Shown: positions 34,995-42,946 of the stretch, in pieces
Position numbering within the stretch: position 1 is the first letter of the stretch
Layout: each line of letters begins with the position of its first letter
Assembly (NCBI GenBank): GCA_002713685.1
Contig: PATX01000005.1
Coordinates: 1 to 44,572 of the forward strand
Direction: 5' to 3'
Origin: Opitutia bacterium
GTDB lineage: Bacteria; Verrucomicrobiota; Verrucomicrobiia; Opitutales; Seribacteraceae
Length of the DNA stretch: 44,572 bases
Notes under the pieces: generated by a model
What the model was told of the DNA's origin: nothing
Database searches by the model: none
What the model saw: only the letters and a program-made list of their open reading frames with translations
Made by a program: the position numbers and the translations under genes

Positions 34995-36035
34995 TTATTT
35001 TTCTTCTTTGTTTGCTTCTTCGATCAATCTGCTGACAACATCTGTGCTGGCAATACCTTCAGAGCGGGCGTGAAAATTTGTAATTATCCTATGATCTAGA
35101 ACTGCTTCAGCTACTGCATCCAGATCATCACTTGTGGTAATGAAGTTTCCCTGAATAACTGCCCTTGCTTTGGCTCCTCGAATTAAAAATTGGATGGCTC
35201 TGGGACCGGCACCCCACTGCACGGAGTCCTTAACCCATTTGGGTGCATCATCGGACGCAGGTCTAGTTCTTCTAACTAAATCAACTGCCCTTTCAAAAAC
35301 ATGTTCAGGTACTGGAATCTTTTCAGTAATTAATTGATATTCTTTAAGCTTTTTTGCAGTAAGAATTTTAGAGAGTGCAGATGGTTCTCCTAGGGTAGTC
35401 CTTCTAGCAATGGAAAGTTCATCATCTCGATTTGGGTAATCTAATCTGATCAGAAACATAAAGCGGTCAAGTTGTGCCTCGGGTAGGGGGTATGTACCTT
35501 CCTGCTCAATCGGGTTTTGGGTTGCCAAGACAAAAAACGGTTTTTGTAAATTATGATTCTTCCCTGCTACAGTTACCCTTTTTTCCTGCATAGCCTCGAG
35601 AAGGGCAGATTGGGTTTTGGGAGGAGTTCTGTTAATTTCATCTGCAAGAAGGACATTTGTAAATACAGGCCCTTTGATGAATTTAAATTCCCTTCCTTCC
35701 CCATCCTCTCTGTTTTGGAGGATTTCCGTTCCTGTCACATCAGAGGGCATAAGATCGGGAGTAAATTGGATGCGGGAGAAAGACAGGGAAATAGTTTGAG
35801 AAATGGAATTTACAAGCAGGGTCTTTGCAAGTCCTGGAACTCCCATCAAGAGTGCGTGTCCTTGGGAAAGCATGCATATAAATATTTTTTCAATTGCCTC
35901 ATCTTGTCCGATAATGACTTTACCAATCTCGTTTTTAATTGCCGCAAAAGAATGCTGTAATTCTTCCAAAGCGTTTACATCAGTCTCACCCAAGTCTGAT
36001 GTATTATTTTTTGTGATTTGTGTTGAGGCTGCCAT
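34995..36035 (-). CDS. moxR: MoxR family AAA+ ATPase
   Basis: A 346-aa MoxR-type AAA+ ATPase, a class of chaperones that assemble or activate VWA-containing partners. Walker A is GVPGLAKT (residues 65-72) and Walker B VLLADEINRTPP (128-139); the sensor region is VLATQNPIEQEGTYPLPEAQ and the arginine finger region DRFMF follows. The lid domain covers about 240-346. It is the first gene of an eight-gene operon on the minus strand, with a 727-bp intergenic region upstream. The ATG is at 36035. Confidence 0.95.
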   Translation of the reverse strand: MAASTQITKNNTSDLGETDVNALEELQHSFAAIKNEIGKVIIGQDEAIEKIFICMLSQGHALLMGVPGLAKTLLVNSISQTISLSFSRIQFTPDLMPSDVTGTEILQNREDGEGREFKFIKGPVFTNVLLADEINRTPPKTQSALLEAMQEKRVTVAGKNHNLQKPFFVLATQNPIEQEGTYPLPEAQLDRFMFLIRLDYPNRDDELSIARRTTLGEPSALSKILTAKKLKEYQLITEKIPVPEHVFERAVDLVRRTRPASDDAPKWVKDSVQWGAGPRAIQFLIRGAKARAVIQGNFITTSDDLDAVAEAVLDHRIITNFHARSEGIASTDVVSRLIEEANKEEK

Positions 36036-36336
36036 TTTTTATTAAAATTCAAAATTTATCATATTATGTTCATGTTTGGCTACAACTAGAAGATCAAGGT
36101 TTTATAAAGTATAAATTATTTGAGTTATAATAGCCTTACAGATTTAGAGAATAAAGGTGCAATATGAACATCTCGATTTCTTAATCTCAAGTCAGTCTTA
36201 ATAGTTGATAAAATCTAAATTAATTTTTCTTAATTTAACTTGTCGCTTATGAATTTCGAAAATCATGCGAGGCCAATAACAGAGATAAATATTTCCTATT
36301 GCTACTTTCCATAGATATACTTGATTTAATGATCTC
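36036..36336. other. AT-rich intergenic region upstream of the moxR operon
   Basis: No convincing gene is present. The region should contain the promoter of the minus-strand moxR operon; a loose TTGTAG/TATGAT pair with 16-bp spacing can be read on the minus strand around 36065-36095, but it is too weak to call. Small reading frames on the plus strand (the longest about 21 codons from 36249) have no recognisable content. Confidence 0.5.
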
Positions 36337-36547
36337 ATGAATAGAATTCAGCGTAAATATAAGGTTGTAAAAACAAGCTCTTTAAGTAAGTTGAAAGATG
36401 AGGTTAACGGAACTTATTCAAAAAGAGTGTAAAGACACGGAAGGATTCCTCTACAGAGCTTCAGGCAAGTAGCAACGTATGGGCGGAATAGTAAAAGATA
36501 ATGAAGAATGGCTTCAGCCGATGGTCTTTGTTCAAGAGGAAGGGTGA
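36337..36547 (+). pseudogene. Decayed DUF1737-like gene
   Basis: The frame starting at 36337 reads MNRIQRKYKVVKTSSLSKLK, then DEVN, and stops at 36430. Its second half resembles the YKVV...L...VN opening of DUF1737-type proteins. Shifting frame near 36409 continues plausibly as ELIQKECKDTEGFLYRASGK, hits TAG at 36470, and then reads QRMGGIVKDNEEWLQPMVFV to a TGA at 36545-36547, which fits the GG...QAMV ending of that family. One frameshift and one nonsense codon are therefore needed to restore a protein of about 70 residues. I treat it as a pseudogene; sequencing error could explain one lesion but less easily both. Confidence 0.45.
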
Positions 36548-36637
36548 CTCTAAAATTAGCAAAAAGTTTATCTTTATTGCTTGATTTTATTCCTTTAAGA
36601 GAGTAAAAAAGAAGAATAGTTCATTATGAGCTTTTTT

Positions 36638-36673
36638 AAAGCCACCGATAAGGGCAAGATCGGTGGCTTTTTT
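36638..36673 (+). terminator. Strong rho-independent terminator
   Basis: AAAGCCACCGAT (36638-36649) pairs perfectly over 12 bp with ATCGGTGGCTTT (36659-36670) around a 9-nt loop, and the stem runs into TTTTTT (36668-36673). The T tract lies on the plus-strand side, so it ends a plus-strand transcript. The only upstream plus-strand candidate nearby is the DUF1737-like remnant (stop at 36547), or a non-coding RNA. It is 90 bp before the start of the secreted protein at 36763, so attenuation of that gene is also possible. Confidence 0.85.
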
Positions 36674-36762
36674 ATTTGTAAATAAAACAGTTCTTGAAAT
36701 CTACTGAAATCCTTCTTTTGGTGATGAAGTAGTTACGCACTTAAATCCAAAACAAAAACATC

Positions 36763-37095
36763 ATGAAGTTAACCCATATTTTACTACCTTGCTTTCTATT
36801 ATTTACTGCCATTCTTTTTTCGCAGAACGAAAGCCCTAAACGTCTAAACTCTGGTCCTCCCAAGCTTCCGATGAATATACCTCCACCACCGAGTTTCGCT
36901 TCGATGTCTAATAAAACGGGAAAATTTCAGTTGATCAGTGCTGAATACTATTCTCAGGACTCTAAACCTTATCTATACAAAAGGCTTGTGAAGTTTGATA
37001 CCTCAACAGGCAAAGCTTGGATTCTCTTCTCCAAAATAGGAGCAAATGGAGAGCAAAGAACTTGGGTCCCTCTGGAATCGGGTGTTTCTAAGTAA
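36763..37095 (+). CDS. Small secreted protein of unknown function
   Basis: A 110-aa protein with a signal peptide (residues 1-20) and a proline-rich linker (about 29-46, SGPPKLPMNIPPPPSF). The C-terminal half, GKFQLISAEYYSQDSKPYLY through KFDTSTGKAWILF to RTWVPLE, looks like the short beta motif of many small bacterial proteins in which a strand reading DT.TGK.W is followed by a WVP ending. No function is known to me. It begins after the strong terminator and converges with the NRAMP-like gene with 11 bp between stops. Confidence 0.65.
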   Translation: MKLTHILLPCFLLFTAILFSQNESPKRLNSGPPKLPMNIPPPPSFASMSNKTGKFQLISAEYYSQDSKPYLYKRLVKFDTSTGKAWILFSKIGANGEQRTWVPLESGVSK

Positions 37096-37106
37096 ATGCT
37101 CGAAAT

Positions 37107-38840
37107 TTAGTTTGCTGACTTGCTGGAAAGCTGCTCTGAAATCCTTTTTAATTTCATTTCCAACCCGTCTACTTTTTTGATAAGCTTTTTATTTTTTAAT
37201 GTGAAGTGACCGATCAGTATTAAAATTCCAAAAGAAATGAGTGCAATTTTGCCAAAAGGCACAATTCCCCATGTTTTGTTCCACGCGACATACATGGCAG
37301 CAATACCCATAACGCTAAGCGAAATAAGCATGAAAACATTCCATAAAATTCGTGCCAATCCAGTTGGGCGTTCCCGTCCAAGTACTTGAAGATTGTTCAT
37401 TAAAAGAAAGAAACTCAAGTAAGCGACTGGTATAAGCGTAAAGCCAAGGATTGATGTAGGTACAGCCAACCAAAAAGCAGCGTCATTCCAAAAAAATGGG
37501 CCAAGTACACCTAGACCTGCTAAAAGTGCTCCTCCCAAAAAAGTATTCCCGCTGTGTGATTTTCCTAAAACTTCGCAAATGGCATGTCCATTAATAGTCA
37601 TTAGGATTATGATCGTTGAAAGGGCCATACCCAATACTCCAATACCGAAAATATAATGCGAAAATGCCTTGCTTTCAAAAAGTGATTCAAGAGATTCAGC
37701 CAAATTAAAAGCATCCCGTTTCACCAACATGGCTGCAAGCTGTCGATCTGCTTCTGGAAGGGATTCTAGGACAGCATCCTGTTGAATGGGTGCCAACGCA
37801 TCGAATTTATCCTTTTCCCACTCAAGTTCTGCTCTGGCTTTAACGAGAGATGTATATCCTTTTTCAAGGTTCGCGTGGATTCCTCCATCATTATTAAAAG
37901 CAGATTCAGGTTTACCATGAAATCTTGTCCCCGCAGCAATTACTACACAACTTGTGGCCACAATATAGGGAATAAGTAATGCGGTCCATAGATCAAATTT
38001 TGCAAGACCCCTGTGCTCGCGCCCCCACTTTCTACGGAGAAGAACAAAAGGCATAAAAAAAGTCATATTTATCCCTACAGCAGTAGCGGCAGCTGAAATC
38101 ATGACATCCTGTTGTAGTCCAACAATTTTTTCCTCCCAAAAACTTTTGAATTCTCCTGTTTGTTCGAGGAAGGGTAGGTACACATCAGCAGGGGTAGAGA
38201 AGAGCGAGAAATTAGGCACAAAACCAGAAGCGATTTCATTCCAATTAGCCTGGCCACTGGTGCTTAGTTTTATTACCACTCCAAAAAATGAAATAACCAC
38301 GATTCCAACCATAATCTTCAAGATTAAATCAAAAATTTTAACCCCCGTTGATCCTTTGTCGTATGCCCGCACAACCAGAAAAGCGGTACCCAACATAAAT
38401 GCACAAATTAAAACTTTTCCCCCTGTATTGTTAAGCTCAGGTAGCAGGTTTTGGGTAACAGCAGCCGTACCAAGACTAAATTGGGGAAGGCACCAAACTA
38501 TATTTGCCATGATGGTTGCGATTGCCCACCCCCATCCAAGCACGGGGTTTATTTCATTATTGATCGAGGTGAAAGGACTTTGTCCGGTGGACAAAGTTAC
38601 ATGGCTAATGGCAGAGAGCATTATAATGCCCAGGATAATTGCCATAGGTTGTAACCAAAGAAGACTGTATCCGGCAAGTACACCGAGAAAAAGGCTGGAT
38701 GCCAATGATCCTCCACCGAGGGTAATGGCGCTTTGCAACCAACCTGGCCCAGATAGTTTTGTGTATGCTCCTAACCTGGAGAAGATCCCTGAAGCTTCAG
38801 CTTGAGACAAATATTTCCTTTCATTTTCATGAGTAGCCAT
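37107..38840 (-). CDS. NRAMP-like transporter lacking the metal-binding motif
   Basis: A 577-aa polytopic membrane protein with about eleven hydrophobic segments. The opening GPGWLQSAITLGGGSLASSL matches the GPG... first helix of NRAMP/APC-fold transporters, but the position of the metal-ligating DPGN motif reads GGGS. The TM6 motif MPHN is also not found (GINMTFFMPFVLLRRKWG at the matching place). A large soluble insert (about residues 303-370, charged and predicted helical) separates two membrane blocks. The ATG at 38840 is chosen over 38876 because the upstream residues are not family-like. The gene follows the azurin gene by 81 bp. Divalent metal transport is doubtful; substrate unknown. 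Confidence 0.75.
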   Translation of the reverse strand: MATHENERKYLSQAEASGIFSRLGAYTKLSGPGWLQSAITLGGGSLASSLFLGVLAGYSLLWLQPMAIILGIIMLSAISHVTLSTGQSPFTSINNEINPVLGWGWAIATIMANIVWCLPQFSLGTAAVTQNLLPELNNTGGKVLICAFMLGTAFLVVRAYDKGSTGVKIFDLILKIMVGIVVISFFGVVIKLSTSGQANWNEIASGFVPNFSLFSTPADVYLPFLEQTGEFKSFWEEKIVGLQQDVMISAAATAVGINMTFFMPFVLLRRKWGREHRGLAKFDLWTALLIPYIVATSCVVIAAGTRFHGKPESAFNNDGGIHANLEKGYTSLVKARAELEWEKDKFDALAPIQQDAVLESLPEADRQLAAMLVKRDAFNLAESLESLFESKAFSHYIFGIGVLGMALSTIIILMTINGHAICEVLGKSHSGNTFLGGALLAGLGVLGPFFWNDAAFWLAVPTSILGFTLIPVAYLSFFLLMNNLQVLGRERPTGLARILWNVFMLISLSVMGIAAMYVAWNKTWGIVPFGKIALISFGILILIGHFTLKNKKLIKKVDGLEMKLKRISEQLSSKSAN

Positions 38841-38921
38841 ACACCTGTAAATCAGGGTTAGCCAAGAAAATGTCAAGTAGGCATCTTACTAGATGCAATA
38901 TTGAAAAGTTCCTTTAGGGGA

Positions 38922-39362
38922 CTAATTTACCTTCATTACCCCACGCATGAGAGCGAAATGTCCGGGAAATGTGCAGACATATTCATAGTCACCAGCTTCC
39001 GGCGCTGCAAAAGTAATGGTTTCGCTTTCATCTGGACCTAGGAGTTTAGTGGAAGCGATGGTGTCGCCTTTAACAGAATCAGGAAGTGCATTTGTTGCGT
39101 TGGCCCCAGCACCCATCGCTTTCTGCCCGAAGGCAACAGCTGAAATTCCTTTTTTTAGAACAACTAGATTGTGTCCCATAGCGATTTTTGGGATCTTTCC
39201 AACATTTTTGAAGGTAAGCTCCACTGTTTCACCAGCCTTAACTTCGAAACTCTTAAGATCAAATTGCATGGTGTCATTGCCCGTTACAGTTATCTTTTTA
39301 ACTTCAGCATGGGTAGTGACTGCAGGCGTTATTAAAAGTAGTAGTAAAGAGAATATTTTCAT
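38922..39362 (-). CDS. Azurin-like blue copper protein
   Basis: A 146-aa exported cupredoxin with a signal peptide (about residues 1-19, ending THA). The type 1 copper ligands have the azurin arrangement: a His in MGHNLVVLKK and the loop CTFPGHFALMRG, giving Cys, His and Met with azurin spacing (C-x4-H-x3-M). TMQFDLKSFEVKAGETVELT and GKIPKIAMGHN are also typical. Azurins carry electrons in the periplasm. The ATG at 39362 is chosen for the signal peptide. It lies between the anchored toroid gene (54 bp upstream) and the NRAMP-like gene. Confidence 0.95.
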   Translation of the reverse strand: MKIFSLLLLLITPAVTTHAEVKKITVTGNDTMQFDLKSFEVKAGETVELTFKNVGKIPKIAMGHNLVVLKKGISAVAFGQKAMGAGANATNALPDSVKGDTIASTKLLGPDESETITFAAPEAGDYEYVCTFPGHFALMRGVMKVN

Positions 39363-39416
39363 TGAGTCATAACCTATGCTAAACCGGCATATTCTCAAGC
39401 AAAGAACGGATGTAAA

Positions 39417-40961
39417 TTAAACTTTAGTGGAAGGCATATACCGATAGTAAACTTCCAGCATAAGAATGGTCATTGTCGTTCTGTATATATCAGTATCTCC
39501 GTGGAAGTGCTTGCCGTGAGGCCAGTGTCCATCAGAGGCTTGTCCACCGCAGACAATCTGTTGAAATTCTTTATTCCATGCACGCCAATATTTGGAACCT
39601 CCGGAAACTCCGGTCGCCTGGAAACAGGCTTGTGCATGATAATACCATTCATAGACATCTATTTGTTTCCACTCTTTTTTCTGGTTTGCGATAATCCAAT
39701 CAAGCCCAAGTTGAGCTTCTTTGGAATTTGCGTTTTTCCAGATTTGTAAACATAGGACTCCCGTGCCAGTTAAGCTTGGCTTACCACCTGAACCTTCTTT
39801 GTAGGCGAATTTCCCTGTTTTATCTTGGCATCTTTTGGTGTACGCGACTGCTTTATCCATAGACGCGTCTAGACCCTCAATCGGTATTCCTGTGAGGGCC
39901 GCTGCTTTAAGTGCCTGAATGTTCCACCCGGTAACGGATAAATCTGTATGGGCTACTGGCCCTTTTCCAAAGCCGTAAGCCCATCCTCCGCTTTCATTTT
40001 GCCCTTTTATTATTACCTCTGTTGCTCGTTTTGCATATTCCTTAAGTTTAGGAATTTTAGTCATGGTGTATGCTTCACAAAGTGCATATGTGCGGATAGG
40101 GTGGGAGTAGGATCCATAATTACCCGCACCTATTTGTTTATCGGGAGGAGTACTGGTAAGAAAGTTGATACCTTTTTGAACGGTCGGGCCAAAGGTGGGC
40201 GAGTCTTGTAATTCACAGTGACCTAAGTAAGCCAACAGAGCCATACCTGTCATAGCATCACGATATTTTGGATCTTTAGCTTTTCCAACCGGCCTGCCAG
40301 CATCGTCCTTGTCTTTAAGTCCCCAGCCTCCATCTTCATCTTGTGCAGATTTTAGCCAATTAAGTCCGCGCATGATTGCCGCTTCGGTTATATCCTTACC
40401 TCCGCCTGAGCGAAGACGTTCAATTCTCTTTTTAGGATCGCACCTTTGTTGCATTGTTTTTGGAAGCGAAAGCCCAATACCTTTCAAGGCACTTTTCATC
40501 GCATTGTTGTTCATCCCGGCGTCTGACATAGTAGGGGGTGCTGCTTCCACAACAGGAGCCAAATCCTTCACATCCAATTCATTCATGTCCGGTAATGTGA
40601 TATCAGAAATAGCAGTGGTGCGAAAAGTCTGCTGAGCTTTTGGTTGGGCTTTTTTCTGCCGTTGCATCAGCTTGACCACTTTTTTCTTCTCCTGATTTTG
40701 CTGGGCGGGTGCCGTCCCTGCATCTGAAAAATCAGAATCACCCTCTCCTGCGGCTGCGACATAAACTACTATATTCCACATCGCTACAAAAAATCCTAAT
40801 ATGGTTACTAAAGATACCAAAAGACTGTTAAGTAATCGGTATTCTCTAAGGTATTTGGAGAATGCACTTTCCAGTGGAGGGGCAACTGTTATTTGTTCTT
40901 GGGGTAAATTGTCCAAGTCGGGTTCTTGGTCAAAATCTTCGTATTCTGCTTCTTGGTCCAT
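39417..40961 (-). CDS. Membrane-anchored alpha/alpha-toroid protein with module shared with the VWA protein at 8.1 kb
   Basis: A 514-aa protein with an acidic N-terminal tail, one membrane segment (about residues 45-70), a basic linker and a C-terminal toroid domain (about 190-510). Repeats of the toroid show the QW-like pattern, for example AQDEDGGWGLKD, GQNESGGWAYGFG and ANQKKEWKQIDVYEWYYHAQ. Residues 30-121 carry FSKYLREYRLLNSLL, MWNIVV, SDFSDAG, LMQRQKKA and AISDI in the same order and spacing as residues 14-104 of the VWA protein at 8127. The short signature RTTAISDITLPDM follows the basic stretch. No catalytic motif of terpene cyclases is seen. It is divergent from the YdjY-like gene, 128 bp apart. 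Confidence 0.85.
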   Translation of the reverse strand: MDQEAEYEDFDQEPDLDNLPQEQITVAPPLESAFSKYLREYRLLNSLLVSLVTILGFFVAMWNIVVYVAAAGEGDSDFSDAGTAPAQQNQEKKKVVKLMQRQKKAQPKAQQTFRTTAISDITLPDMNELDVKDLAPVVEAAPPTMSDAGMNNNAMKSALKGIGLSLPKTMQQRCDPKKRIERLRSGGGKDITEAAIMRGLNWLKSAQDEDGGWGLKDKDDAGRPVGKAKDPKYRDAMTGMALLAYLGHCELQDSPTFGPTVQKGINFLTSTPPDKQIGAGNYGSYSHPIRTYALCEAYTMTKIPKLKEYAKRATEVIIKGQNESGGWAYGFGKGPVAHTDLSVTGWNIQALKAAALTGIPIEGLDASMDKAVAYTKRCQDKTGKFAYKEGSGGKPSLTGTGVLCLQIWKNANSKEAQLGLDWIIANQKKEWKQIDVYEWYYHAQACFQATGVSGGSKYWRAWNKEFQQIVCGGQASDGHWPHGKHFHGDTDIYRTTMTILMLEVYYRYMPSTKV

Positions 40962-41089
40962 AATTTAAATATTTGGTACTCTATTAATAAAGTCAAAACC
41001 ATTAAAAATAAGATTTAAACCGTTGCTTGTGTGGCTTGCAACCTATTGTAGTCTTAAAATAATAAAAAAATATTCTAGAAATCAAAGTT

Positions 41090-41782
41090 TTGAAAAAAAA
41101 AATCCTATTATCAAACCTGTTTTCCGTATTTTTAATTCTTTCTTTTCCTTCTACTGCGGAAGAAGCAAATCAAAATTTACCTTCGATTCAAAAAGTTGGT
41201 GAAGCCAAATTTCAATTCGGTGAAATCTTACTAGACCAGCACAAACGAATAGTTGAATTTAACGCTACTAGTAATCAAAAAAATGGATTAATTGAATATG
41301 CCTTAGTTCATGAGACCGGGAAAACCCATGAGTCACTTTTTAGAACGAAAGTTCGTCCTCAAATTTTACACGCATCACTTTTACTATTAAAACAACCGGT
41401 TGAATCTAGATTTTTCGAAAATTTATGGTCTGAAAAACCAAATAAACTAGATTTTAGTAAAAGTAGAATTAGAACAGAAGTGCAGTGGGATCAGAATGGA
41501 ACTTTGCATACTTCTTCGTTGGAGGAACTGTCTTTGAACACAAAAGACAAAAGTAGTCTCCGAGAGGATGCCTTTATTTTCACAGGATCCAAAAAGATCG
41601 AGGGTACCTATCTAGCAGAGCTAAGTGGATCAATGATTGCTGTTTATGCGGATGAAGAAGCAGTCATCAACAGTTCTGATCACGACAGTAATAACGATGA
41701 TGTCTGGATAGCTAATGAAAAGCAAATGCCAGAATTAGAAACGCCTGTTAGAATTCGCTTCCTCTTGCCTAAGGTAGATTGA
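41090..41782 (+). CDS. YdjY-like exported protein
   Basis: A 230-aa exported protein with a signal peptide (about residues 1-23). The central section resembles the YdjY domain: a strand reading RIVEFNATSNQKNGLIEYAL followed by VHETGKTHESLFRTKVRPQILHASLLLL with its GKTHESL signature. The C-terminal part is charged and less conserved. The start codon is TTG at 41090. It is followed by the toroid gene at 17 bp, and the two probably act together in the envelope. The biochemical role of the YdjY family is unknown. Confidence 0.8.
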   Translation: MKKKILLSNLFSVFLILSFPSTAEEANQNLPSIQKVGEAKFQFGEILLDQHKRIVEFNATSNQKNGLIEYALVHETGKTHESLFRTKVRPQILHASLLLLKQPVESRFFENLWSEKPNKLDFSKSRIRTEVQWDQNGTLHTSSLEELSLNTKDKSSLREDAFIFTGSKKIEGTYLAELSGSMIAVYADEEAVINSSDHDSNNDDVWIANEKQMPELETPVRIRFLLPKVD

Positions 41783-41799
41783 ATTTGTAGGATATTCTT

Positions 41800-42942
41800 A
41801 TGAAATATCTTCCTACTATTTTACTGTTCTTTTGTTTCTATCTTCCTGGTTGGGCCGTGAAACCAACGATCAATCTTTCGATAAAGCAGGAAATTGAAAG
41901 ATCTTTGGATCTCGGTTTGAATTGGCTTAACAAAGAGCAAAATAGGAGTTCAGGGAATTGGGGAATTGAGGAATATCCTGCGTTGACCGGCTTAGCGGTT
42001 AGATCTTTCCTTGGGCATCCTTCCCCGCAAGTATTAAAGAAATATGCAAAAACACTTGAAGGAGGGCTTGGTTTCATCCGGTCAAAGGTACAGTCAGATG
42101 GGGGGATCTACGGTAAGGGGCTAGCTTCGTACAATACATCTATCTGCTTAATGGCTTTAATGCAGCACAAAGATCAACAGGACGATGCAATTATCCAAGC
42201 TGCTCGTAAATTTTTGATAAATCAACAATCAGATTTCGATAACAAAGGTGAATCAGACAATGTTTTTGATGGAGGAGTAGGATATGGATCAAGATGGGCA
42301 CATTCAGATCTTTCCAATACCCACTTAGCTATGGAAGCTTTATTCTATGCTAAAAAGACTTATCAAAATAAAGAAGGGGAGGGGGGCGACCTCGACTGGG
42401 ATGCAGCAATTACCTTTGTGAGTAAGTGTCAAAACTTGCCATCCACAAATAAAGAGAAATGGGTAAGCGACCACCAAGAAGATCGTGGAGGATTCGTATA
42501 CTTTCCCGGGAGTAGCATGGCTGGAGAGCGACAAAATACAAACGGATCGATCGCTTTACGATCTTACGGGAGCATGAGTTACGCAGGTTTACTTTCCTTC
42601 ATCTACGCAGAAATGGACTCACAGGATCCTCGCGTTCTTGCGGTTAAGGAATGGCTGACTAAGCATTACACTATTAAAGAAAACCCGGGCATGGGACCTC
42701 AGGGCCTTTTTTATTACTATCATACGATGGCCAAAGCTCTTACCCTATCAAGAATCACCACCATTTCAGACGAAAAAGGTGTTTCGCAGGATTGGCGAAA
42801 GGAACTTGCCCTGCATCTCTTAAATTTACAATCAAAAGACGGATCCTGGATAAATGATAATGGCAGGTGGTGGGAAAAGGATCCTGTTCTAGTTACTTCT
42901 TACGCCTTGCTTACACTCGAGCGAATTTATTACGACTTATAA
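41800..42942 (+). CDS. Exported alpha/alpha-toroid protein
   Basis: A 380-aa exported protein with a signal peptide (about residues 1-20). The rest is a repeat-based toroid: LNWLNKEQNRSSGNWGIE, IRSKVQSDGGIYGKG, FLINQQSDFDNKG, FVSKCQNLPSTNKE and LNLQSKDGSWINDNGRW are successive repeat faces. YYYHTMAKAL near residue 304 resembles the YYTSQAM and YYHAQA positions of the other two toroid proteins. No Asp-rich catalytic motif is seen. It follows the YdjY-like gene by 17 bp and is followed 4 bp later by a small secreted protein. Confidence 0.85.
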   Translation: MKYLPTILLFFCFYLPGWAVKPTINLSIKQEIERSLDLGLNWLNKEQNRSSGNWGIEEYPALTGLAVRSFLGHPSPQVLKKYAKTLEGGLGFIRSKVQSDGGIYGKGLASYNTSICLMALMQHKDQQDDAIIQAARKFLINQQSDFDNKGESDNVFDGGVGYGSRWAHSDLSNTHLAMEALFYAKKTYQNKEGEGGDLDWDAAITFVSKCQNLPSTNKEKWVSDHQEDRGGFVYFPGSSMAGERQNTNGSIALRSYGSMSYAGLLSFIYAEMDSQDPRVLAVKEWLTKHYTIKENPGMGPQGLFYYYHTMAKALTLSRITTISDEKGVSQDWRKELALHLLNLQSKDGSWINDNGRWWEKDPVLVTSYALLTLERIYYDL

Positions 42943-42946
42943 TTCC

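Noticed and set aside
36249..36315. A 21-codon frame starting MNFENHARP upstream of the DUF1737 remnant
   Set aside because: Too short, no ribosome-binding site and no homology that I recognise.
38101..38805. Long plus-strand open reading frame (234 codons) opposite the NRAMP-like gene
   Set aside because: The opposite strand encodes a convincing membrane protein over the whole length, and this frame has no recognisable domain or start signal.
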